The translations under genes and the position numbers were made by a program. 64,000 bases of DNA, taken from positions 1 through 64,000 of the forward strand of contig NZ_PENS01000002.1 of assembly GCF_003144325.1 (NCBI RefSeq). The letters are read 5' to 3'. Below, piece by piece: positions 32,006-42,887 of this stretch (position 1 is the stretch's first letter; each line of letters begins with the position of its first letter). The notes beneath the pieces are model-generated. The model was not told the origin of the DNA. It saw nothing but the letters and a program-made list of their open reading frames with translations, and did not search any database. This stretch comes from Proteus terrae. GTDB lineage: Bacteria; Pseudomonadota; Gammaproteobacteria; Enterobacterales; Enterobacteriaceae.

Positions 32006-35000
32006 ATGGACGTATTGCGTTTTTTACTTTCCTTCCCTTTTAAACTAATCCGTTTATTTGGATGGATCATTGTTTTTTGTATTCGTCTTTTAGAGAAGAT
32101 ACTCAGCCCATTTATAGGGAAAATACAATGGAGTACGCCTGTTTGGATTGACTTTTTTGCCCGCCATTTACGAAAGATCGAAAATGGTATAGTAGGTCAC
32201 CCTAAAACCGCATTAGGTTCTATTATTTTTCTTATTGTTGCGTCGTTTGGCGGCTATTACGGTTATCACAGCTATCTCAATCGACCCGTTCCTATCGATG
32301 TCGCGCCTATCGTTGTACAAAATGTTAATGTGAAGCTTACAGGCCCCACACAAATCAATTATGCAAATGATAATCCTCAACCACAGAAAATCATTTTATC
32401 TTTTTCTCGATCCGCAGCACCTATTGCGCTTATTGATAAAGAGGTAACTGAAGGTGTGACATTAACACCTGCGATTGAGGGAAATTGGCAGTGGCAAAAT
32501 GGCTCGACCCTTATTTTTACAGCCAAAAAGCCTTTTGCTATGGGTAGTGAATATAAAATTCAGCTCGATGAAACTAAATTATTATCGCCACAATTTTCAT
32601 TGAAATCAAATAGATATGAATTTAAAACAACCTCTTTTGATTACAGGTTAGGAAATAGTGAATTTTATCAAGATCCTCAAAATCCATCACAAAAACACGC
32701 CATTATAAAGATCTCTTTTAACGCTCCTGTCGATATTCAGAGTTTTGAAAAACGCCTTTCAATGAAATATGGCGATAATGAAAAGCTGAAATATGTCATC
32801 AATTACGATAATAAAAAATTAACGGCTTGGGTTCACTCAGAGCAATTAACGCTAAAAGACATTAGTAGCAAGGTTTTTCTTAAAATCGAACCGGGCATAG
32901 CCACAACAGTAACCGCCAATACAACATCCAAAGAAAAAACATATCATGTTGAGATCCCAAGTCTATACAGTCTTAATGTTTCAAATGTAGAGAGTGAATT
33001 AGTTGAGTCTGAAAATGGAAAAGATGCACGAGTACTCATCATTTCATTAAGTGATGAGTTAAATGAAAAAGAGATAAAAAATGAGATTTCCGCGTGGTTA
33101 TTGCCTCAACACAATTTAGAGTTAGAAAATACTGACATTCGCCAAGATGAAGACGATTATTATGATTGGAACTTGAATGATGTGAGTAAAACTATTCTTG
33201 CTCAGTCAGAGAAGCTAATGCTTGAGATGAATGATAATGAGCAAGAAAAGCAAGCCACTTTTGCTTTTAAATACAATGCACCAGCTTATCGCTATATATT
33301 GGTTAAAATCCCAAGCGGGATAACATCTGTGGGTGGATACCAACTAAAAGAAGATCGTTACCGAATCGTCAGTGTGCCAGATTATCCACAAATGCTGAAT
33401 TTTGTTTCTGAAGGTGCTTTGCTTTCTATGACGGGTGACAAACAGATCACTGTTTCTGCTCGTAATTTACCGGGGCTACAACTTGATATAAAACGAGTGA
33501 TCCCAAGCCAGTTACAACACATCGTTTCCTTTAAAGATAAATACTTTACTTCAACACGATTTGGTCGCCTTAATGATGAATATTTCACAGAACACTTTAC
33601 TTATCAAACAGCACTAAATAATGAAGATAAAGGTGAAGTTCAATATAAAGGTATTGATTTAAGTCGCTATTTATCAGCTGATCCTAATGCTAGACGCGGG
33701 ATATTCTTATTAAAACTCTCTTCATGGGATCCTAATAAAGCATCCAAAACAGACGAAGATGACGATGAATACTATGAAGATGATGACGACGAAGAGCTTT
33801 CTGATGCGCGCTTTGTTGTTGTGACAGATTTAGGGATCATTGCTAAATCATCGATTGATGGTTCTCGAGATGTCTTTGTGCAATCTATCTATAATGGTGC
33901 TCCTGTTAGCGATGCGAAAGTCTCAGTTATTGCTAAAAACGGAACAACGTTACTGAGTAAAATGACCAGCTCTGATGGCCATGTCGCTTTTCCTAATCTT
34001 AAAGATTTTAGAAATGAACAGACAGCCGTTCTCTTTTTAGTTGAAAAAGATGGCGATATTTCATTTTTACCAACAGATGCTTATTACGATAGACAACTTA
34101 ACCTATCTCGCTTCGATATCTTCGGTGATGATACGCCAAGAGATCCGCGTACTCTTGATAGCTTCTTATTTTCTGATAGAGGTGTTTATCGACCGGGTGA
34201 AACCTTCAATATCGGTCTTATTACACGTACCTTTGACTGGAAGACAGCCCTTGAAGGCGTACCTTTACGCGTTGAAATTCGAGATCCTCGTAATACATTG
34301 ATGTTAAATCAATCTATGGTATTAAACGAGTTTGGTTTCAATGAATTAAACTATACTACATCAGAAAACTCGCCTACTGGAGATTGGAATATCTATCTCT
34401 ATTTAGTCGGTAAAAATAATAAAGATGCCAGCTTACTAGGTAGTACAACTATTGTGGTTAAAGAATTTGAGCCTGATTTACTTAAAGTTGCGCTTAATCT
34501 AACGCCAGATAGACAACAAGGATGGGTAAAACCTTCTGAATTAAAAGCTTCAATCGATGTACAAAATTTATTTGGCACTCCTGCACAAGATAGACGAGTT
34601 GTTTCCAAATTAACCTTAAGGCCAATTTATCCTAATTTTTCACGTTATTCCGATTATCGTTTTTATGAAAACCGTCGTAATCACGATAGTTTTGAAACCG
34701 ATTTAGAAGAAACAACAACGAATGAAAAAGGGCTAGCGGATATTGATTTAGGGCTAACATCTTATGATGATGCTACTTATCAACTACAACTTATCTCTGA
34801 AGCATTTGATGCTGGGAGTGGTCGTTCTGTAACGGCTGCTGCGCGTGTTATGGTATCTCCTCATGATTATCTGATTGGTGTGAAAGCAGATGGAACGCTT
34901 GACTATATTAATCAAAATGCACAGCGCAATCTCAATTTCATTGCAATTGATCCGACATTAAAACAAATTGCTCAAGAAACATTAACGTTAGAACGCTATG

Positions 35001-37951
35001 AGCAAAAATATCTCTCTGTTTTGACGCGACAAAATTCTGGTGTTTATAAATATCAATCTAAACTCAAAGAAGTGTTTATTGATGATGTTCCACTTTCTAT
35101 TGATGAAAAAGGAAGTTCTTTTGCATTAGAAACACAGACTCCGGGTAACTTTGTATTATTAGTTAAAAACAAAGAAGGTAGTGTACTTAATCGCATTAAC
35201 TATACTATTGCGGGTAATGCGAATGTGACCCGCTCACTTGATCGCGAAGCAGAGCTACAGCTCACTTTAAACAAAGACACATACAAAGCGGGTGAAGAGA
35301 TCGAAATTGCCATCAATGCTCCTTATGTTGGTAGCGGTATTATCACGATAGAGAAAGATAAAGTTTATTATTGGCAATGGTTTACATCTTCAACAACAAA
35401 TTCGGTACAAAAAATCCGTGTACCTGCGCAATTGCAAGGTAATGGCTACATCAATGTTCAATTTGTTAGAGATATAAACTCTGATGAAATATTTATGAGC
35501 CCACTTAGCTATGGCGTTGTCCCGTTTAAAGTCAGTCGTGAAAATTTCCAAGCTCAAATCGAATTAGAGTCACCAGATATTATTAAACCGGGCGATACCT
35601 TACCGATTACAGTAAAAACAGATACTCCACAACAAGTTGCTGTTTTTGCTGTTGATGAAGGTATCTTACAAGTTGCTCGATATAAATTAAAAGATCCATT
35701 GGATTACTTCTTCCGTAAGCGTGCATTAGAAGTTGAAAGCACGCAAATACTGGATCTCATTTTACCTGAATTTAGAAAAATGATATCACTGGCTTCAGCA
35801 CCGGGAGGGGATGCGGGTGAAGGTGTCGATCTCTATCTGAATCCATTTAAACGCAAGAAAGAAGCGCCTGTCGCTTATTGGTCTGGTATTACAGAAGTAG
35901 ATGGAGAAGCCGTCTTTAATTACAAAGTGCCAGAGTATTTTAATGGCAAAATAAGAGTTATGGCTATATCTGTTACACCAAATCGTATAGGAAATACGCA
36001 ACGCTATACGACTGTGCGTGATGATTTTGTATTAAGCCCACATATTCCTACTACAGTGGCGCCTAATGATGAATTTGATGTCACTTTAGGTATCGCAAAT
36101 AATCTGACCAGCCTTAATGGTGTTACAACTAAACTTGATGTGGCGATAACAGCAGCACCTCAATTAGAGGTTATCGGACAGAACAATTATCAATTGGAAT
36201 TAGGTGAGAAAAAAGAAACAGTAGTTTCCTTTAGACTAAAAGCGAAATCGCAATTGGGTAATGGCGCTATTACTTTCTCAGTGAACAACGAAGGCAAAGT
36301 GACTCAAAGAACGGTGAATCTCTCTATTCGCCCAGCTTCAGCTTATCGCACTCAATCAAGCTTAGGTCGTATGGATGGTAAAGAACAGAGTGTCACATAT
36401 ATTCGCCAAATGTATGATGAGTATGCAAAAAGGGATGCGCGTGTTTCTTATTCGCCTTTAGTGCTAAGCAGTGCATTGGCACAATATCTGGCTAATTATC
36501 CTTATAATTGTTCAGAGCAAATAACCAGTCAGGCAATACCGTTGTTATTCCATCAACGTAATCCTGAAATGAAGGCGATGTATTCACAAGATAAAATTCG
36601 CACTCAACTTGAACAGACAATGGCAACATTACTGACTCGCCAAAATGCTCAAGGTGCTATCGGAACATGGCGTTCAACACCATCAACTGATCCATTTGTG
36701 ACTTTATATGTCGTTCAATTTTTACTTGAGGCACAAGAGTCGAATTATCCTGTATCAGATACGCTATTACGTTCATCCAATGAATATTTAACTAAACTTG
36801 CCATTAATGCAGGGCTAAATAATCAAGATGAACTTAGAATGCGTGCTTTTGCCGTCTATTTATTAACACGTCAAGGTAAAGTGACGACGGGTGAAATTGC
36901 GGCTATTCAAACGCGAATGCAAAAGAATTATCCAAAAACATGGCAAAGTGATTTAGGCGCTTTATATCTAGCGGCATCTTACAAAATGCTGAAAATGGAT
37001 AAACAAGCGGATGAATTACTCAAACCCACATGGCAAGAGCTGAGCAAAGCTTATAGCAAAGCGTGGTGGTCACATAATTATTTAGATCCTCTGATCCAAG
37101 ACAGTACAAGACTGTATTTGATTGTGAAGCACTTCCCAGAAAAAGCGGGAGATATACCGCCACAACTACTGGAAAATATGGTTATGAGCTTTAAAGAAGA
37201 GCGCTATACCACACAATCATCAGCAATGAGTATCTTGGCGTTAGAGCATTACACTAAACAGATCCAAAATATGACAACACCGACACAGCCATTAACGGTG
37301 AGTGTAAAAAGTGGTGAAAACCCACCAGTTGTTATTTCATCTATGACAAATGCCACTGCGATAGGTCAGTTTAAAGCAGGTACTAAAGAGATCTTATTTA
37401 ATAATCCAACTAATAATGCTGCTTGGTATGTTGTGACACAATCTGGTTTTGATAGTGAACAACCTAAAGAAGCACTTTCACGAGGATTGGAAATTTCTCG
37501 TGATTATGTGAATGAAAAAGGTGAGGTTGTTAATAGTGCAACCTTGGGTGAAAAACTTTATGTGCACATAAAAATCAGAGCGAATGCAAAACAAGGTGTG
37601 AATAATGTAGTGCTGGTGGACTTATTACCTGGTGGTTTTGAAGTTATACAACAATCAATGGAGAATGTGGACAATCCTGAAGTCGAATGGTTATCGCCAA
37701 CCGGTAGTAAAGGTACACGCTGGTCACCAGAATACAGCGATATTCGAGAAGATCGAGTCATTATTTATGGTACTGCAACTCAACAAGTACAAGAGTTCGT
37801 CTACCAAATTAAAGCCACTAATTCGGGAATATTCTCTATACCGCCAGCATTTGCAGAAGCTATGTATGACAGGGAAATTCAGGCATTAGCGATTGGTAAA
37901 GGCGCTATGACTGTTAACAAACCGATGCAAAATAATGGCAATGTAAAATGA
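32006..37951 (+). CDS. Membrane-anchored bacterial alpha-2-macroglobulin with thioester
   Basis: A 1981-residue protein, longer than E. coli YfhM (about 1650). It starts with basic/hydrophobic segments (about 5-33 and 71-88) that anchor it in the inner membrane instead of the YfhM lipobox. Many beta MG-type domains follow, with an acidic Asp/Glu/Tyr run near residues 583-600. FLFSDRGVYRPGET is the family MG signature. The thioester CSEQ is intact (Cys1502 to Gln1505), so it can covalently trap attacking proteases through bait cleavage. ATG 32006 follows TAGGA; the TTG start at 31940 is not preferred. It sits 42 bases upstream of pbpC, the usual partner that repairs peptidoglycan. Confidence 0.9.
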   Translation: MDVLRFLLSFPFKLIRLFGWIIVFCIRLLEKILSPFIGKIQWSTPVWIDFFARHLRKIENGIVGHPKTALGSIIFLIVASFGGYYGYHSYLNRPVPIDVAPIVVQNVNVKLTGPTQINYANDNPQPQKIILSFSRSAAPIALIDKEVTEGVTLTPAIEGNWQWQNGSTLIFTAKKPFAMGSEYKIQLDETKLLSPQFSLKSNRYEFKTTSFDYRLGNSEFYQDPQNPSQKHAIIKISFNAPVDIQSFEKRLSMKYGDNEKLKYVINYDNKKLTAWVHSEQLTLKDISSKVFLKIEPGIATTVTANTTSKEKTYHVEIPSLYSLNVSNVESELVESENGKDARVLIISLSDELNEKEIKNEISAWLLPQHNLELENTDIRQDEDDYYDWNLNDVSKTILAQSEKLMLEMNDNEQEKQATFAFKYNAPAYRYILVKIPSGITSVGGYQLKEDRYRIVSVPDYPQMLNFVSEGALLSMTGDKQITVSARNLPGLQLDIKRVIPSQLQHIVSFKDKYFTSTRFGRLNDEYFTEHFTYQTALNNEDKGEVQYKGIDLSRYLSADPNARRGIFLLKLSSWDPNKASKTDEDDDEYYEDDDDEELSDARFVVVTDLGIIAKSSIDGSRDVFVQSIYNGAPVSDAKVSVIAKNGTTLLSKMTSSDGHVAFPNLKDFRNEQTAVLFLVEKDGDISFLPTDAYYDRQLNLSRFDIFGDDTPRDPRTLDSFLFSDRGVYRPGETFNIGLITRTFDWKTALEGVPLRVEIRDPRNTLMLNQSMVLNEFGFNELNYTTSENSPTGDWNIYLYLVGKNNKDASLLGSTTIVVKEFEPDLLKVALNLTPDRQQGWVKPSELKASIDVQNLFGTPAQDRRVVSKLTLRPIYPNFSRYSDYRFYENRRNHDSFETDLEETTTNEKGLADIDLGLTSYDDATYQLQLISEAFDAGSGRSVTAAARVMVSPHDYLIGVKADGTLDYINQNAQRNLNFIAIDPTLKQIAQETLTLERYEQKYLSVLTRQNSGVYKYQSKLKEVFIDDVPLSIDEKGSSFALETQTPGNFVLLVKNKEGSVLNRINYTIAGNANVTRSLDREAELQLTLNKDTYKAGEEIEIAINAPYVGSGIITIEKDKVYYWQWFTSSTTNSVQKIRVPAQLQGNGYINVQFVRDINSDEIFMSPLSYGVVPFKVSRENFQAQIELESPDIIKPGDTLPITVKTDTPQQVAVFAVDEGILQVARYKLKDPLDYFFRKRALEVESTQILDLILPEFRKMISLASAPGGDAGEGVDLYLNPFKRKKEAPVAYWSGITEVDGEAVFNYKVPEYFNGKIRVMAISVTPNRIGNTQRYTTVRDDFVLSPHIPTTVAPNDEFDVTLGIANNLTSLNGVTTKLDVAITAAPQLEVIGQNNYQLELGEKKETVVSFRLKAKSQLGNGAITFSVNNEGKVTQRTVNLSIRPASAYRTQSSLGRMDGKEQSVTYIRQMYDEYAKRDARVSYSPLVLSSALAQYLANYPYNCSEQITSQAIPLLFHQRNPEMKAMYSQDKIRTQLEQTMATLLTRQNAQGAIGTWRSTPSTDPFVTLYVVQFLLEAQESNYPVSDTLLRSSNEYLTKLAINAGLNNQDELRMRAFAVYLLTRQGKVTTGEIAAIQTRMQKNYPKTWQSDLGALYLAASYKMLKMDKQADELLKPTWQELSKAYSKAWWSHNYLDPLIQDSTRLYLIVKHFPEKAGDIPPQLLENMVMSFKEERYTTQSSAMSILALEHYTKQIQNMTTPTQPLTVSVKSGENPPVVISSMTNATAIGQFKAGTKEILFNNPTNNAAWYVVTQSGFDSEQPKEALSRGLEISRDYVNEKGEVVNSATLGEKLYVHIKIRANAKQGVNNVVLVDLLPGGFEVIQQSMENVDNPEVEWLSPTGSKGTRWSPEYSDIREDRVIIYGTATQQVQEFVYQIKATNSGIFSIPPAFAEAMYDREIQALAIGKGAMTVNKPMQNNGNVK

Positions 37952-37993
37952 AATTAGTTTGTATTTCAAGTGCTTGTTTCTGGTTATTTTAGA

Positions 37994-40372
37994 ATGACGA
38001 GAAGCAAGCGAGTTTTACAAAACATATTGATGGGTGGCTTTTTAGTCGCCCTCTTTTGTGTAGGATTTCGCCTTTTTCCACATCCAGCACTATCAGAAGG
38101 CTTTTTATCTTCAACAGCCTACTATGACAGCAATGGAAATTTACTGCGTTTAACATTAGCTAATGATGAACGTTATCGATTGTGGACAGAGTTAGATGAT
38201 ATTTCGCCTTTGATGATAGATAGCGCCATGCGATATGAAGATCGCTGGTTCTATTATCATCCTGGATTTAATCCTTACAGTTTAATTCGAGGTTTTTTTG
38301 TCAGTTATGTTTATGGTGAGCGATTACAAGGTGGTTCAACGATCACCATGCAATTGGCTCGTATGCATTGGCAATTAAATACACGTACAGTAGGGGGCAA
38401 ATTTGTTCAGGTATTACGTGCTATTCAATTAGAACTCAGTTATTCAAAACATGATATTTTAGAAGCTTATTTCAACTATGCACCTTATGGGCGAAATATA
38501 GAAAGTGTTGGTGCTGCAAGCCTGATTTATTTTAATAAAAATCCTAAAGAATTAACGTTACCTGAAGCGTTAACACTTGCCGTATTGCCTCAATCACCGA
38601 GTTATCGAATTGAGCCAAACAGTGATGGTATTAGCCTTTCTTTAATGAAAACGCGTAATCAGCTTTATGATTATTGGCTGGAAGAACATCCCAAAGATGC
38701 CGATTTATCTGCATTGTTTCAATTACCGCTTCGTCTACGCCAACCTGAAAAGATGCCTTATATAGCACCTCACTTAGTTGAGCAACTTGAAAAGCAGGAA
38801 AAGTTTAATCCAAGAAAGCCTACAACTATAGTTACAACCATTGATCTTTCATTACAAAACTTAGTTGAAAAACAAGTTGATGCGTTTATTGAACGAAATA
38901 AACACCTTGGTGTGAAAAATGCCTCGGTGATCCTCGTTGATACACGAGATATGGGCGTTAAAGCGCTAGTTGGTTCGGCGGATTATTATAATGCTGATAT
39001 CCATGGGCAAGTTAACGGCACTAATGCGAAACGTTCACCAGGTTCAACATTAAAGCCTTTTATCTATGCATTAGGGATAGAGCAAGGCATTTTACATCCT
39101 CGAACAATTTTAAAAGATGTGCCTTCTACCTTTGGTAGCTACGCACCAGAAAACTTTGATTTACGCTTTTTAGGACCTATTTCTGCCACCCAAGCGTTAA
39201 ATTACAGCCGAAATATCCCCGCTGTGTCGATAGCCTCTCAACTGAAAAATCCAACGCTTTACCAGTTTCTACAAATGTCTGGGATCAGTAATATGGCGAG
39301 TGAAAGACATTATGGTTTATCATTGGTATTAGGGGGTGGTGAAATTACAGCCCAAGAATTAGCGAAGCTCTATGCAATATTAGCTAATCGAGGACAACTT
39401 AAGCCGTTAAGAATGCAAAGTACAGATGCTATTGCTAAACCTCTTCCATTATTAAGTGAAGAAGCGAGTTTTATTACGCTGGATATGTTAAGTCAACATC
39501 GAAGACCTGATGATACTTTGGCGCAAAAATCAATGACATTGCCCGTTTATTGGAAAACTGGCACATCTTGGGGGTTTCGAGATGCATGGAGTAGTGGAAT
39601 TTTCGGGCCTTATGTTTTAGTTGTTTGGATCGGTAATTTTGATGGTAAAGGGAATAGTGCGTTAATTGGAGCTGAAGCCGCAGCACCGCTATTTTTTAAT
39701 ATCATAGATAATATTGTTGCAGATTATCCGAATTTAAATGAGCCTAGATTTAAGCCTCCTGAAAATATTAAGCAAGTCGATATTTGTTTAGCGAGTGGTA
39801 ATTTACCTACGCCATGGTGTCAACGGAAAGGTAAGACATGGTTTATTCCGGGTAAATCACCAATTAAAGTTGATACAATTTATCGTCCTCTAGCAATTGA
39901 TAAAGTGACGGGAGAAGTTGCTTGTCCTCCATATAATGAAGACCAGGTCAAGATTGAGGTTTTTGAATATTGGCCTTCTGATTTGGCTAAAGTATTTGCT
40001 CAAGCTGGGTTACCAAAGCGAATACCACCTTCTACTGCCCACTGTAAAAATGGAGATATGGCTATTACAGGAATGCCTCCTCGTATATTATCTCCATTAC
40101 GTAATACCACTTATACTTTAAGACGTGTTTCATCACCAAATACATCAATTGTATTTAATGCAACAACGGATAATGACAGCAATATTATTTATTGGTTTGT
40201 TGATGATGCTTATCTAGGGAATAGTACAAATCAGCGTTCAATAGAATGGTATCCCAAAGAAAGTGGTCGCTATCGTATTCGTGCAGTAGACGATAAAGGA
40301 AGAGCGGATACGCGAAATATTCGTGTTGATATTATTGGGGTGATTAACAAACAAGAAATCGAAGCACATTAA
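37994..40372 (+). CDS. pbpC: Penicillin-binding protein 1C
   Basis: A 792-residue bifunctional class A PBP. Membrane anchor near residues 8-28; glycosyltransferase motifs EDRWFYYHPGFNP and GGSTITMQLAR; transpeptidase motifs SPGSTLKPF (nucleophile Ser with SxxK), SRN and KTGTS; and a C-terminal BiPBP_C domain ending with a beta-rich segment (WFVDDAYLG). In E. coli pbpC also follows the macroglobulin gene yfhM. The start is uncertain: ATG 37994 is chosen, GTG 37970 is in frame, and neither has a good ribosome site. Confidence 0.94.
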   Translation: MTRSKRVLQNILMGGFLVALFCVGFRLFPHPALSEGFLSSTAYYDSNGNLLRLTLANDERYRLWTELDDISPLMIDSAMRYEDRWFYYHPGFNPYSLIRGFFVSYVYGERLQGGSTITMQLARMHWQLNTRTVGGKFVQVLRAIQLELSYSKHDILEAYFNYAPYGRNIESVGAASLIYFNKNPKELTLPEALTLAVLPQSPSYRIEPNSDGISLSLMKTRNQLYDYWLEEHPKDADLSALFQLPLRLRQPEKMPYIAPHLVEQLEKQEKFNPRKPTTIVTTIDLSLQNLVEKQVDAFIERNKHLGVKNASVILVDTRDMGVKALVGSADYYNADIHGQVNGTNAKRSPGSTLKPFIYALGIEQGILHPRTILKDVPSTFGSYAPENFDLRFLGPISATQALNYSRNIPAVSIASQLKNPTLYQFLQMSGISNMASERHYGLSLVLGGGEITAQELAKLYAILANRGQLKPLRMQSTDAIAKPLPLLSEEASFITLDMLSQHRRPDDTLAQKSMTLPVYWKTGTSWGFRDAWSSGIFGPYVLVVWIGNFDGKGNSALIGAEAAAPLFFNIIDNIVADYPNLNEPRFKPPENIKQVDICLASGNLPTPWCQRKGKTWFIPGKSPIKVDTIYRPLAIDKVTGEVACPPYNEDQVKIEVFEYWPSDLAKVFAQAGLPKRIPPSTAHCKNGDMAITGMPPRILSPLRNTTYTLRRVSSPNTSIVFNATTDNDSNIIYWFVDDAYLGNSTNQRSIEWYPKESGRYRIRAVDDKGRADTRNIRVDIIGVINKQEIEAH

Positions 40373-40543
40373 CATTGAAGTTAAAGTCCGTAGGTTTTAC
40401 TTAATGTTTTTCTTAACGCTAAAATATTAATCTCTATCGTTATCTTATCCTAACTGTTATTACCCTATATTGTTGCGAGATAATTATTAGGTAAAATATT
40501 GAAAAATTTATTTTATCTCGTGAGCAAGGAAGAAATAACCCGT

Positions 40544-40891
40544 ATGAAAACTAGAATTCTAAAATTAGCTTTATTAAGTGCATTAGCATTACCGTTAGTG
40601 GGATGTGGTGATTCAACACCTAATTGTGATAGCACTGAAGCAAAGAACTTAGTGGTTGATATTACAAAAGATGAATTACGTGATCAAAAAATGGCGGCAG
40701 TGATCGATCAAATTAAGATCAAAGTAGAAAGCGTACGTACCCGTGAGCATGATGAAAAGAGAGATACTTATTCATGTGCTGCTGAACTTTCTTTTGAAGG
40801 TAAAGGCGGTAAAAACTCTATTCCGATTACTTATACCATTGAAAGTACAGATGACGGCAAAGAGTTTTACGTTAATGTATTTGGTTTGTAG
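40544..40891 (+). CDS. Small lipoprotein of unknown function
   Basis: A 115-residue protein with a lipoprotein signal peptide ending LVGC (Cys21, Gly then Asp following). The mature part of about 95 residues has two cysteines (in PNCDS and YSCAAEL) that could form a disulfide, and a beta-rich C-terminus ending FYVNVFGL. I do not recognise a named family. ATG 40544 gives the classic lipoprotein signal; a TTG-started frame from 40499 adds an unsupported extension. It is convergent with the DyP peroxidase. Confidence 0.7.
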   Translation: MKTRILKLALLSALALPLVGCGDSTPNCDSTEAKNLVVDITKDELRDQKMAAVIDQIKIKVESVRTREHDEKRDTYSCAAELSFEGKGGKNSIPITYTIESTDDGKEFYVNVFGL

Positions 40892-40916
40892 TTGATCCAG
40901 AAAAAACCAGAATAGA

Positions 40917-40953
40917 AAGTAGATATATAAGTAACAAGCCTATATATCTACTT
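40917..40953. terminator. Bidirectional terminator
   Basis: Thirteen-bp stem AAGTAGATATATA (40917-40929) with TATATATCTACTT (40941-40953) between the convergent lipoprotein and DyP genes. Confidence 0.75.
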
Positions 40954-40961
40954 GTAATAAA

Positions 40962-41891
40962 TTACACGAGATCATCCAGAAATTCTGGTGATGGAACAAA
41001 GAATAATGTACCAGTTACAGGGGTACTGAATTTAAGTAATTTATCCGTATGGCCCTCAGGTGTACCTGCAAACATATTTTCTAACATACGATTAGTTGTT
41101 GAAAAATAACGTGCATAACCAATAAAGTAAGTACCATATTCATTTTTAGATGGATTGGAAAAAGGCATATTGGCTCTGACAATTTTTAAATCTTCGCCGT
41201 TCTCATCTTGAATATTGGTGACAACATTGTGTGAACCGGGCTCTTTTTCTTCATCGGTTAATTCCACATCATTGAATTTATGTCTGCCAATGACTTTTTC
41301 TTGTTCGATAAGAGGCTGTTTTTCCCATGCTTCCATATCGTGAATATATTTTTGTACAAAGGCGTAACTACCACCTGCAAATTCAGGATCTTCATCACCA
41401 ATAACGGCATAAGAAGCTCGTTCATCTTCATACTCTGGGTTTTCAGTTCCATCGACAAAACCAATAATAGAGCGCCCATCAAAATATCTAAATCCATGTA
41501 CTTCATCGACAGGCGTAACAATATTCTTTAGCTTTTGGCTGATGATAGATGCTAATTCGTAACAGGCTGAAACTTTGAGTGCTCGAATATGGAAAAAAAG
41601 ATCGCCTGGAGTTGAAACCGCGGTATAAGTATCACCTTTAATTTCTTTAAAGGTATTTAGCTCTTTGGGTTTAGGCTGATTGGGAAATAATGTAGTCCAT
41701 GCATTTGCCCCGAATCCCATTACACAACTTGTTTCCAATTCAGGAAAACGTGTTCTCATACTACGTATCAGGCCAGAAAAATTATTACAAAAATCGATCA
41801 GTGTATCGCGGTTTTCAGGTGAATGGGTGAGGTTAAAAACTAAAAAATAAGCATTCTCACAGGGTGATTTCGTAACATCTTGGTATTTCAT
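40962..41891 (-). CDS. DyP-type heme peroxidase (YfeX-like)
   Basis: A 309-residue dye-decolourising-type peroxidase. The diagnostic GFVDGTENP motif (distal Asp) is present, as are GGSYAFVQKYIHDM, IGRHKFNDVEL, a proximal histidine candidate in GSHNVVT and the distal arginine in IVRANMPF. The middle and C-terminal parts follow E. coli YfeX; the N-terminus diverges. There is no Tat or Sec signal, so it is cytoplasmic. Family members oxidise porphyrinogens and dyes with peroxide; the real substrate is unknown. No encapsulin gene is nearby. Confidence 0.9.
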   Translation of the reverse strand: MKYQDVTKSPCENAYFLVFNLTHSPENRDTLIDFCNNFSGLIRSMRTRFPELETSCVMGFGANAWTTLFPNQPKPKELNTFKEIKGDTYTAVSTPGDLFFHIRALKVSACYELASIISQKLKNIVTPVDEVHGFRYFDGRSIIGFVDGTENPEYEDERASYAVIGDEDPEFAGGSYAFVQKYIHDMEAWEKQPLIEQEKVIGRHKFNDVELTDEEKEPGSHNVVTNIQDENGEDLKIVRANMPFSNPSKNEYGTYFIGYARYFSTTNRMLENMFAGTPEGHTDKLLKFSTPVTGTLFFVPSPEFLDDLV

Positions 41892-42082
41892 GGTGATCCC
41901 TAAATGACGAATAATAGATGAATAGTAATTAAGTTATATTTACAAAACATTGTTTTTTTAGTTTTACACCAAAAACCTCCCTATTACAAAGAGAGGGTTT
42001 GAGTTTTATTCAGATTTTTATCAATAAACATTATCAGAAATGCTATTGTTTTCTCTATTTTTTATAATGCTAATACACTGTA

Positions 42083-42667
42083 TTAATTAATATTCTCATG
42101 ACTTTGATAAACTAAAGATAGGTGCGGATGTTCCCATAAACTAGCTGGAGTGACAGTAGTTCTTTCCCACGGTATTTGCCCAATAAACCATAATTTCCAA
42201 AATTGTAATTTGGCATTAGGATTTTTGCTTAATAACTCTTGGAATGTTTCTATTTCACCTACACGAATAGAGAGTGCTGATTTATAAATATCAAAAACAA
42301 ATTTAGAGCAAAACTGGCGGGAAGAGTCGTATTTAAAACCTGTGTGGTAAAGCTTATTTAATCTTTCAGGTACTTGTGCAACAAGTGCATTTTTTTGTTC
42401 GTCAGAGAGTTGTGTTGATAGCCGGCGTATTGCATAACGTTTGCCCGCAGAGCGGTTAATAAAGCGGGTTAATGTGGTTGTGGTTGAGAGCGGAACTCGG
42501 CTTTCGGCAACTAAATAATCCTCACCATTATGACCAATAATAATGCCAACATGATTACTCCAGCATAAAGAAGCTGAGGAAATTTGACGAAATAAAGAGG
42601 TACCAATACACGTAAATACGATATCACCAACTTCTAATTTTTGTGGATAATCAATTTTTATCATCAT
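42083..42667 (-). CDS. yebB: YebB-type papain-like hydrolase
   Basis: A 194-residue protein very close to E. coli YebB ([49 protein letters not shown]). It belongs to the permuted NlpC/P60-like (YiiX) superfamily: the His of NHVGI and the Cys of QFCSKF are the likely catalytic pair. No signal peptide is seen. The biochemical substrate is unknown. The VanW-family gene is upstream in the same orientation after a 220-base AT-rich gap, so co-transcription is not assured. Confidence 0.9.
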   Translation of the reverse strand: MMIKIDYPQKLEVGDIVFTCIGTSLFRQISSASLCWSNHVGIIIGHNGEDYLVAESRVPLSTTTTLTRFINRSAGKRYAIRRLSTQLSDEQKNALVAQVPERLNKLYHTGFKYDSSRQFCSKFVFDIYKSALSIRVGEIETFQELLSKNPNAKLQFWKLWFIGQIPWERTTVTPASLWEHPHLSLVYQSHENIN

Positions 42668-42887
42668 TATATGACCTATTAAATAGAAACATAATCACCA
42701 TTCTTTGACCATAATAAATAGATAAGGCTTCTATTTGATAACTCAATGATCTCAAGATAAAAAGAACACTCGGATTTAAGGCGTTCTTAATTTTAAGAGA
42801 AAAATAATTATTTATTTAGAATAAAAAGATAAAATTAGAATATTAAATTAATATTTTAATTGAGTAATAAATATATATTTAAGTGAA

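Noticed and set aside
33751-33804. Acidic-codon run in the macroglobulin gene as a repeat or frameshift
   Set aside because: The frame stays open and the run is plain Asp/Glu/Tyr low complexity.
40962-41891. DyP peroxidase as encapsulin cargo
   Set aside because: No encapsulin shell gene is adjacent and no C-terminal cargo tag was recognised.
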